Assembly: GCF_015223435.1 (NCBI RefSeq)
Contig: NZ_VHKO01000008.1
Coordinates: 26,991-90,990, forward strand
Origin: Vibrio hibernica
Lineage (GTDB): Bacteria; Pseudomonadota; Gammaproteobacteria; Enterobacterales; Vibrionaceae
DNA: 64,000 bases
Reading direction: 5' to 3'
The notes beneath the pieces were generated by a model. It was not told the origin of the DNA. It did not search any database and saw only the letters and a program-made list of their open reading frames with translations. The translations under genes were made by a program, and so were the position numbers. Every line of letters starts with the position of its first letter. The stretch's first letter is position 1. This document shows, piece by piece, positions 57,317 to 64,000 of the stretch.

Positions 57317-59656
57317 TTGAATACAAGCATATTGAGAGAGCTTTCTTTATTAAATACCTCACTGTCGCGGGAGTACTCTAACTACCTAACATCTGCTGCT
57401 GAATCCTCTGTATCAGAAAAGTTGAGGCCACAACTATTGAATATTTATGCTGCATACTGCTATGTAGTGGAGCAAGGCAACTACACCGCATTTAATATCC
57501 TAAATGACTTAACCTCGCTCAATACACATTTTCAGTCGTTCATTGGTTTCGTTTATGACAGCAATAACATCACTCCCAGAAGAAAATACGCCCTATGCAA
57601 TCAAGTCAAAAATCTTTTCCTTTACATTGCTCAGAATAAGCAACTCGACCTCGATGACGTAAAGCTGTCAAACACCAAAATTTCAGAAGATGCCCATAAC
57701 TGCCTAACGCAATTTCGACAGCTTGAGATAGATAAAACAAAAGCTGACTACTTAAATGGCTGGCAGGTAGTATCAAAAGAAGGTAAATGCTTCGAGGCAC
57801 GTCTTGATACGCTTTATGTGCACTTTGGCGAAGAGTTTACCAATAAGGTTCATCTCGCTCTAAAAAACTATGCTTCTAAACAAAAATCATCATCTCTTAC
57901 GGCTATGTTGGCGAACATCACCCCCTTTTTTGTCGGTATATCCACTGTTTATAATGAACGGGACGGTTTGACGATAGAAACCTATCTGAGTCGCAAGCAT
58001 GTTCAGCCCTTTTTCCATAAGGTGTTTAAAGTGCTATTTGTGCGCTCCCAAGCGGCTTTGAACAGTCCAAAGGTTTTTCACAACAGGTGGCGTGATACTA
58101 TTGCTTATTATACAGAGTGTTTTATCAACACTGGTATTTTTGATGAGCCTCATAAGCCGTTTATCGTTCCAGCTTGGAAAGACCCGAAAGATACAGCGCC
58201 CATATTTTCGATTGGCGGTGATGCAACGAAGAAAGAAAGTCATCGATGGTTTGCTAATATCCCTCTAAAAATTAAAGATGAAGAAGCTGTTTCAATTATT
58301 CAGCAACGTGTAGAGCGAGATATGGCGCACATCAGGCATGTGTGTCTCTTGAAGTTTGAGGAGCTTTTGGAGCGAGAAGATAGAAATAAAGCTTTTCTCA
58401 AAACAGGTCTAGTTAAACCGCTGAGCAGTAATTCACACAACTATGACTATTTCAATACTGTCGGTGCAGATAGGCTAAATAACACTGTAGCAACGTTTTA
58501 CACACACGGTATAGGTGCAAAACAAACCTATCTGTCATTTTTGGGCTTTCACGGTCATGCTAAACAATTTAACACCGAATTAAACTTACCCACTAGCTCA
58601 ACATTGAGTGCTCTTTTAACGCTGCTAGTGATGGAGCACCCTGTGATAACACCTTCTTGGCTAGCAAAATGGGAGTTGTTTGATGCTTATGGCAATAAAG
58701 TGGGCTACAAGCAGGTTGGTAATCAGTATATTGCAGTAAGCTATAAATCACGCAAAGGAGTCAACAATGCGCAGCAAGACGTTGTGCTTAATGAGTTGTC
58801 TAAATCTGTTGTTGAGTTCTTGATACAACATACTCACATGGCGCGTGAATACTTAAAAAAGAAAGGGGATGTGAATTGGCGAAAGATGATTCTAACTGCT
58901 GCCTGTTCTAATGCGATATGCCCAAGTAATCTTAATGAAACTCTTCACTCTGCGAATGATTTCTATGACTGGTTACGAGATAAATCGCTCTTTGATAAGA
59001 ACAGTGATATCACCCTAGAGGATGCACAAACCATTTCTGATATACATTCATTGCGCTCGATTAGGCGACACTGCGGTTTCCAAATTTATCTGGAAACACG
59101 CTCAATGGATGCGGTGGCAGAGGCGCTGGGCCATGAAAGGAAAGATGCCAAGCTACTGACTTCATATCTTCCTAAACCACTGATAGATTTCTTTAATGAC
59201 CGCTGGGTGCGTCAGTTTCAGAATGCTATTTTGCTTGAGGCTATGAAAGATTCTGTTTACCGCCTTGATGCAGTTAACATGAGCGCTGAAGACATCGCGG
59301 AATTCCTAAACAACCATGGAATTAGTGCTCTCCCAGAGCATTTCGACCACGGTTTTGCTCGACAGGGCACTACTGAAAATGAAACCTCTGAATCTTCAGC
59401 ATTCGACCAGTTGACCTACACTATCTCTACTTCTCTTTTGCAGCTATTAATGGCAATACGCTTTGTTGTTGAGAGTAGCGATGATGAGCGCTCATTTTTA
59501 GATATTGTTTTTCACTGGTATCAGTCGGCGGTGTTTATCCTCGATACCCTAAATTCAGGCAAGCATAGTGCTGATACTGATTTAATGGATATGCTTGATA
59601 TTGCGACTAATAACAAGCTTGATGCTGATTCAGTTAAAGGAGCATTGCTATGTTAA
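57305..59656 (+). CDS. Large tyrosine-recombinase-like protein 1 of the island
   Basis: A protein of about 780 residues. The C-terminal third resembles a tyrosine recombinase: SIRRHCGFQIYL near residue 585, then EALGHERK near 609 and a Tyr in LTSYLPK near 620, with normal spacing. The first residue of the H-x-x-R box is Ser, and the early catalytic Arg is not obvious, so catalysis may be altered. The long N-terminal part has no recognised domain. No ATG start exists; TTG at 57305, 57317 or 57329 are options without clear ribosome sites. The stop overlaps the next gene's start by seven bases. Confidence 0.75.
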   Translation: MGFILNTSILRELSLLNTSLSREYSNYLTSAAESSVSEKLRPQLLNIYAAYCYVVEQGNYTAFNILNDLTSLNTHFQSFIGFVYDSNNITPRRKYALCNQVKNLFLYIAQNKQLDLDDVKLSNTKISEDAHNCLTQFRQLEIDKTKADYLNGWQVVSKEGKCFEARLDTLYVHFGEEFTNKVHLALKNYASKQKSSSLTAMLANITPFFVGISTVYNERDGLTIETYLSRKHVQPFFHKVFKVLFVRSQAALNSPKVFHNRWRDTIAYYTECFINTGIFDEPHKPFIVPAWKDPKDTAPIFSIGGDATKKESHRWFANIPLKIKDEEAVSIIQQRVERDMAHIRHVCLLKFEELLEREDRNKAFLKTGLVKPLSSNSHNYDYFNTVGADRLNNTVATFYTHGIGAKQTYLSFLGFHGHAKQFNTELNLPTSSTLSALLTLLVMEHPVITPSWLAKWELFDAYGNKVGYKQVGNQYIAVSYKSRKGVNNAQQDVVLNELSKSVVEFLIQHTHMAREYLKKKGDVNWRKMILTAACSNAICPSNLNETLHSANDFYDWLRDKSLFDKNSDITLEDAQTISDIHSLRSIRRHCGFQIYLETRSMDAVAEALGHERKDAKLLTSYLPKPLIDFFNDRWVRQFQNAILLEAMKDSVYRLDAVNMSAEDIAEFLNNHGISALPEHFDHGFARQGTTENETSESSAFDQLTYTISTSLLQLLMAIRFVVESSDDERSFLDIVFHWYQSAVFILDTLNSGKHSADTDLMDMLDIATNNKLDADSVKGALLC

Positions 59657-62061
59657 GTGTCGCTATCGACAATACCTCCATTGCGAGTCTCATTGAAGAC
59701 ATCGTACTAGATCACTCCACTCTGAACGGTCTAAGCACAGAAACGCTTGAGCAAATTGTAAATTTCTCAGTAGCTAATGATGATTATCGAGCATTAGATA
59801 TTATCACGCATATCCACACGGGCATTTACGGTTACGATGATAGGCAACCTGAATGGCTGGAGTCTAAATTTACTGCACCTAAATGGGTACTAACATTCGG
59901 CAAAACCCCAAAAACAATCCATTGGGATAGTGTGTATCTGGATGATGGAAAGAGGCTTACAGACACAAAGCATTGCAAGTTATTAAACAGTTTTAAATAC
60001 TGGATCACGGCGGCAGATAACCCACTTGAGAACGGCGGGAAGATTATCAGTCCAAAAACGGCTTATACAAAGGTTTGCAGAGTTGTCGCCCTAATCAATG
60101 CTATCTTGCTGCACTCGAAGGAATTGAAGCTTGCAAAATACCACCTCCAAAATGTGAATGATGATTTTTGGCTGAATATATTGATGAAATTCGCTGAGTA
60201 TGGGAGTTTTTATGGGGTGTACGAGTTCGATAAACGTACCAAAGAATTACTGGACGATGCTTCTCAGGTTATTTCAGATACAGATGCTCAAAAGTTTAAA
60301 GAGAAATACCCCTATATTTCACAGGATATGGCTCACGATGAAATTCTCTTATCCCTAGCCGAGAGAGAGAAGGCGTGTGCTTGGCTTTTTGATCAAGGTT
60401 ATTATCAAAAGAGCGGGTGGTTTCATTATGATGGCAATTCTGCTGTACTCAGTAAGCTGTTATTTGATGGCAAGATTCTCTATCACGGCATTAATACTCC
60501 CAGCTACCCCGAACTTCTCTTGAAAGCTCCAAACCGAAACTCAGAATATCGAGCTGTTGAGAATAAAGATACATCATCAGGTACGAATGCGCAGACTATC
60601 TCTGTATACATTGAAGCAATTAGATTGATTCATACCAACCTTGAGCGTGAAGATGCTGTAAATCCTTCAGTCCTGTCCGAGCGTGTCAGAGCTGGCAGCC
60701 TTAGCCAGTTAGTTGACTTAAAAAAGTTGGGGCGAACACGCACCTTGTCGCCTAAGTTTGTGTTTAATTTAATTCGTCAATGCTATGAGTTTGCCAAAGA
60801 GCATCTACCGACCGACAAAGGTGCTGTTACCTTACTAGACGAAATACTAACTCTGCTTGCTAAAGCAAGATGCAAATCTGCTGCGAGACAATCCAATCCC
60901 CATCGCCCACACCAAGATAGTCTTGCTTGGGATGAGGAATTGCATCGAGACATGTCTGGCTCGGAACGAGGTTACTGGTTTCAAACTGAAGCCATCAATT
61001 GCCTGAGTGATGAATATTTAAGAAAAGGAATAAAGCAGGTTCAAGGCTTTGCTGAAAATACTGAAAAGCGACACGAAAGGATTCGAGCCAATGAAAGTTT
61101 GTTTGATTTGTTCTCTGTACTCCAAGGCGCTATACAGGTCTTGGTGGGAGCAATCATGGCAAGACGACAAGATGAGTTAATCAAATTAAAGTCACATGGC
61201 AACCTATCTCCCAATATAGATCCTTTTTCGAAAGAAGGATTAAAGACAGAGTACAGCCTGATATTTAAGGTGAAGAAGACAGGCTCAATGGGGGTAAATG
61301 CCACTATAGAAAGAGCAATCCCCTTATCTATCGCTAAGTTCATTTGGCAACTTGAGCAATTTAACATTAAAGCTAACGAATTGAATTTAGCCAAAGGAAA
61401 GTTGTCTCTGTTTAACAATTTAAACAAAAATTCTTGCCAGTTAAGTCCGATAATTCACAGCACCTACAACACACACCTCGATGCTTTGTGTGATTACGTC
61501 GAAACGGACTTGTTGCAGTATGACAATGGTGAATACCGCCGCAATTATGTTCGTCAGCACCAATTAAGACGCTTCTTTGCGATGGCATTCTTCTGGTCTA
61601 AAGGGTTCGATGGTATGGATGCTCTACGTTGGATGCTCGGACATTCTGATATGGAGCATCTGTATAATTACATCTCTGAATCAGAGACGGGGGCTGTGCT
61701 CAATGGGGCGAAAGCTAGCGTAATTGTTCGTGGTGTTGTCGATTCTACCTCGGAACTTGCCAAGCTCGACGGAATAGAAGAGGTTCGCAAGATTATTGCA
61801 GAGCGACTTACTGGTGATAGTTCAACGCCGATTACTATAGAGACAGTGAGCGAGGCAGCAGAAGATTACGATGATGAGTCTTACCTAACCGTTCCTCATA
61901 TTAGCCAAATTCAAAAAGAGCAGGACATTGAAACAGAGGTTATTCACCTTCTGGAAGAGGGTCTAATCACACTGGAGCCAGAGTTTTTTACCATTGAAGA
62001 TGCTGATGGAAATACAACTCAAACCTTTAATCTAATTTTAAAAATCAAAGACCGTGATTAA
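59650..62061 (+). CDS. Large tyrosine recombinase 2 of the island
   Basis: An 803-residue protein. The catalytic residues look complete: Arg in AIMARRQDELIKL near 506, Lys in FKVKKTGS, HQLRR (H-x-x-R) near 636-640, LGHSDMEHLYNY with His near 666 and Tyr near 675. About 480 N-terminal residues precede the catalytic domain, far longer than XerC-type enzymes. The C-terminus is acidic. AAAGGAG lies before the ATG, which overlaps the upstream stop (ATGTTAA), so translation is coupled. Confidence 0.82.
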   Translation: MLSVAIDNTSIASLIEDIVLDHSTLNGLSTETLEQIVNFSVANDDYRALDIITHIHTGIYGYDDRQPEWLESKFTAPKWVLTFGKTPKTIHWDSVYLDDGKRLTDTKHCKLLNSFKYWITAADNPLENGGKIISPKTAYTKVCRVVALINAILLHSKELKLAKYHLQNVNDDFWLNILMKFAEYGSFYGVYEFDKRTKELLDDASQVISDTDAQKFKEKYPYISQDMAHDEILLSLAEREKACAWLFDQGYYQKSGWFHYDGNSAVLSKLLFDGKILYHGINTPSYPELLLKAPNRNSEYRAVENKDTSSGTNAQTISVYIEAIRLIHTNLEREDAVNPSVLSERVRAGSLSQLVDLKKLGRTRTLSPKFVFNLIRQCYEFAKEHLPTDKGAVTLLDEILTLLAKARCKSAARQSNPHRPHQDSLAWDEELHRDMSGSERGYWFQTEAINCLSDEYLRKGIKQVQGFAENTEKRHERIRANESLFDLFSVLQGAIQVLVGAIMARRQDELIKLKSHGNLSPNIDPFSKEGLKTEYSLIFKVKKTGSMGVNATIERAIPLSIAKFIWQLEQFNIKANELNLAKGKLSLFNNLNKNSCQLSPIIHSTYNTHLDALCDYVETDLLQYDNGEYRRNYVRQHQLRRFFAMAFFWSKGFDGMDALRWMLGHSDMEHLYNYISESETGAVLNGAKASVIVRGVVDSTSELAKLDGIEEVRKIIAERLTGDSSTPITIETVSEAAEDYDDESYLTVPHISQIQKEQDIETEVIHLLEEGLITLEPEFFTIEDADGNTTQTFNLILKIKDRD

Positions 62062-62072
62062 GGATTAGGCTA

Positions 62073-62603
62073 ATGAAAGTTTTAGAGAAAAACCAAACCA
62101 AGATACTTGAAACAGAAAAGCTGTTAAGGGAAATTATCACCACCCCTGCTGAGTTTAAAAATGATGAGGAACTACTAAAAGCGCTCAAGTCTCAATCTGG
62201 TATCGCTAAATATCAGAATCAAGAGCGTAATATCACATCATGCTCATTAAACACGGTCAAAAGCATCTCAGAAGCATTTCTAGATAGAGGCTTCTTATCC
62301 TTAGATGAGCTTCGTATTAATGCAAAACTGGCGATAGAGGCTGCACATCACGATGAGAAAGCTTCTAAAGGTAACAAACAAACTGTCGTAGGTTTAAAGC
62401 ATAAAGTCGCAGAGCTAGAGTCTGAGTTGGATGCAGCGCAGCGCAGCAATTCTTTACTGACCGTTATGGTCTCAGAGCTGCGCTCCAGGTTAAAGCAACT
62501 AGCGCAGCATGAGGGCACAGTAGAAGAGCGACAGGAGCTTTACCGAGAGCATAATCGGAAGATTAAAGCGCAGATGAATTACACATTGAATGGAGAGATT
62601 TGA
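62073..62603 (+). CDS. Small coiled-coil protein of the recombinase operon
   Basis: A 176-residue protein. Residues about 45-75 (TSCSLNTVKSISEAFLDRG) could form a short DNA-binding helical segment. Residues about 105-150 form a heptad-rich coiled coil (LKHKVAELESELDAAQ, VSELRSRLKQL). It is 11 bases after the large recombinase gene, with AAGGA before the ATG. Its place and size match the small accessory protein of GInt operons and, more distantly, TnpC of Tn554. Likely role: accessory factor in integration and excision. Confidence 0.65.
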   Translation: MKVLEKNQTKILETEKLLREIITTPAEFKNDEELLKALKSQSGIAKYQNQERNITSCSLNTVKSISEAFLDRGFLSLDELRINAKLAIEAAHHDEKASKGNKQTVVGLKHKVAELESELDAAQRSNSLLTVMVSELRSRLKQLAQHEGTVEERQELYREHNRKIKAQMNYTLNGEI

Positions 62604-63964
62604 TGGCGGTTCGTAAGCTTAAAGGCTTTGAACAATGGAGCCACCTTGGGTTTGATGGCAAGCTTATCTTTCGTAAGCCTTTAGACATCCCTTTCGTTAC
62701 TTACAGTAATCATGTGCCTTGCTATGAAGCCAATGCCTACATTCATAAGTTGATAGTAAGAAACTTAAAAAGTGACACGATTCGTGGATATGCACACGAC
62801 ATTATTCACTTGGTGCACTTTATTGAAAAACAGCCACTATTGAGCCGATTTAGCCAGCTTACTGACGCAACGTTCACCCTTTTCATTCAATCACTACAAG
62901 TGGAGAGGACACCGCTCGGTGAGCTAAAACGAAGAAATAACTCGGTTATAAAGATCGCCCATACCTGTTTAGATTTCTTGCAGTTTGTCCAAGACTTTCA
63001 TGATTTAAGTGCTTTTATAGGCAAGGATAAAGGCAATTCAATTCAGATACTTGAAAAGCATTACAAACGCAAACAGGAAGGCTACAAAGGGTTCATTGAA
63101 GGCACTAAAATTACGCACTCTGCTGTGCCAACAAAAGATGAAATCAAGAAACGCCACCCTGTTTCGGAAGATGATGCCTTGCGTGTATGGGAGTTTATAA
63201 AGACTCAGAAAAACAAAGATAAGCGCAGAAGGGACATGGCGTTATACACCGCAATGGAGCAACTAGGCGGTCGTGTGTCTGAGCTTCATTTGATTAAAAT
63301 GACCGATTATGAGGAAGCTAGACGCACAGGTATGCTCACTCTCACCACTCTGAAGCGTAAGGACGATAACACCACTCGAAAGATTCCTGTTCCACACCTT
63401 TTGTTATCAATGATTGCTGATTACATCAAAGTTCGTAAGAAAGCGATGAGGAAGAAAAAGGTTCACCATGACTACCTCTTTATCAGCTTAACCACAGGTC
63501 AACCCTTATCTGCTGACTCATGGACAACGTACATGAACGCTTGGAAAAAGGAGCTTGGCATTGAGGGTGAGTTACATCCACACCTGTGGAGGCATGCATT
63601 CATTACAGACAAGCTTAAGGAACTTATTCTTGCCACTAAAGAAGTGAATGACAAAGATGATTTCCGAAAACATATGCTTCATACACAAACATTTAAAATG
63701 CAGCTTCAGCAGTGGACAGGTCACACAATGCTTAGTTCATTAGATACCTACATTGACCTAGCTTTTGCAGATATTCACGGCTACACAGAGGTTTACAATG
63801 CAGTTTCTCTAAAGTCGAGTGTTGAGCTTGCTAAACGTCAGATCGAGTTGTTAGAAGAACAGATAGCAAGGAAAGAGCTAACATCTACAGCAGCGCTCGT
63901 GGAGGTCAAGATATTGTTAGAAGCTTTTCAGTCAGATATTGATAAAAGCATCATCTCATCGTGA
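62603..63964 (+). CDS. Tyrosine recombinase 3 of the island
   Basis: A 453-residue integrase with a full catalytic set: Arg in QLGGRVSELHL near 222, Lys in TTLKRKDDN, HPHLWRH (H-x-x-R) near 325-330, WTGHTML His near 373 and Tyr in LDTYIDLAF near 382. A SAM-like N-terminal domain spans about 30-150. A short coiled coil (about 410-440) ends the protein. ATG 62603 overlaps the upstream TGA by one base and has GGAGAG before it; an in-frame TTG one codon earlier is less likely. Confidence 0.88.
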   Translation: MAVRKLKGFEQWSHLGFDGKLIFRKPLDIPFVTYSNHVPCYEANAYIHKLIVRNLKSDTIRGYAHDIIHLVHFIEKQPLLSRFSQLTDATFTLFIQSLQVERTPLGELKRRNNSVIKIAHTCLDFLQFVQDFHDLSAFIGKDKGNSIQILEKHYKRKQEGYKGFIEGTKITHSAVPTKDEIKKRHPVSEDDALRVWEFIKTQKNKDKRRRDMALYTAMEQLGGRVSELHLIKMTDYEEARRTGMLTLTTLKRKDDNTTRKIPVPHLLLSMIADYIKVRKKAMRKKKVHHDYLFISLTTGQPLSADSWTTYMNAWKKELGIEGELHPHLWRHAFITDKLKELILATKEVNDKDDFRKHMLHTQTFKMQLQQWTGHTMLSSLDTYIDLAFADIHGYTEVYNAVSLKSSVELAKRQIELLEEQIARKELTSTAALVEVKILLEAFQSDIDKSIISS

Positions 63965-64000
63965 TAATAAAGTCAGTTTACTTCGCAGGCTAAATCACAA

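Larger units (their letters stand above)
57163..64000 (+). mobile_element. GInt-like genomic island inserted in comM (left part)
   Basis: From the point where comM similarity ends there is an AT-rich end of about 140 bases, then four same-strand genes with overlaps or short gaps: two very large tyrosine-recombinase-like genes, a small coiled-coil gene and a third tyrosine recombinase. Three integrases plus one small protein in one operon is the defining module of GInt islands, whose cargo follows the operon and ends in an AT-rich tail. The right end and cargo are not in the window. Tn6022/AbaR-type islands also use comM but carry DDE-type tniA genes, which are absent. Confidence 0.75.

Noticed and set aside
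57305..63964. Recombinase-in-trio (RIT) element
   Set aside because: RIT elements have three recombinases of about 300-450 residues without the small fourth protein; two here are about 800 residues and a small coiled-coil gene is present.
57163..64000. Tn6022/AbaR-type transposon in comM
   Set aside because: Those carry DDE transposase genes (tniA, tniB); the genes here are tyrosine recombinases.

Overview
The window carries the replication-origin region of the primary chromosome of a Vibrionaceae bacterium, most likely a Vibrio. The evidence is the gene order dnaA-dnaN-recF-gyrB, rpmH-rnpA-yidD-yidC-mnmE-mioC-oriC-mnmG-rsmG-parA-parB-atpIBEFHAGDC-glmU, the presence of chromosomal parA/parB (absent from Enterobacteriaceae at this place), intact ilvGMEDA beside comM, and AT-rich codon usage. 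The species cannot be named from the sequence alone.

Layout. 1-5.2 kb: the start of a minus-strand amidohydrolase-like gene, then pldB, yigL, an EVE-domain gene, a composite lipoprotein gene and a DTW-domain (TapT-type) gene. 5.2-7.8 kb: a polar amino-acid ABC transporter operon (binding protein, permease, ATPase; minus strand). 7.9-13 kb: the minus-strand group lptM-lysA-dapF-DUF484-xerC-yigB, with cyaY and tusA divergent from it. 13.8-17.8 kb: mntP (minus), then glyQS (plus) behind a promoter and a long, highly base-paired leader. 17.8-22.2 kb: a potassium-channel-like gene broken by an in-frame TAA, an Old Yellow Enzyme gene, avtA, and an ibpA-type small heat-shock gene with a sigma-32-like promoter and a ROSE-like leader. 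22.3-28.4 kb: gyrB, recF, dnaN and dnaA on the minus strand. 29.0-33.5 kb: rpmH, rnpA, yidD, yidC, mnmE and mioC on the plus strand. 33.6-33.86 kb: oriC, with DnaA boxes and three abutting 13-mers. 34-47 kb: mnmG-rsmG-parA-parB, the ATP synthase operon and glmU. 47-49.4 kb: the divergent punC/punR pair. 49.4-56.1 kb: ilvGMEDA with its ilvL leader peptide and attenuator (minus).

56.25 kb to the end: comM (yifB) is interrupted after about 303 codons. The insertion begins with an AT-rich end followed by four tightly coupled genes: two very large tyrosine-recombinase-like proteins (about 780 and 803 residues), a small coiled-coil protein and a 453-residue tyrosine recombinase. Three integrases plus one small protein is the signature of the GInt class of genomic islands. 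The cargo, the right end and the rest of comM lie outside the window. This is the clearest accessory region here, and it sits in a natural-transformation gene.

Most of the window is conserved housekeeping DNA. Besides the island, the points worth a second look are the glyQS leader hairpin, the split channel gene, a parS-like site overlapping the recF 3' end, a possible small ORF between atpA and atpG, and a perfect hairpin containing Shine-Dalgarno sequence between ilvE and ilvD. I recognised no tRNA, rRNA, CRISPR array or classical IS.
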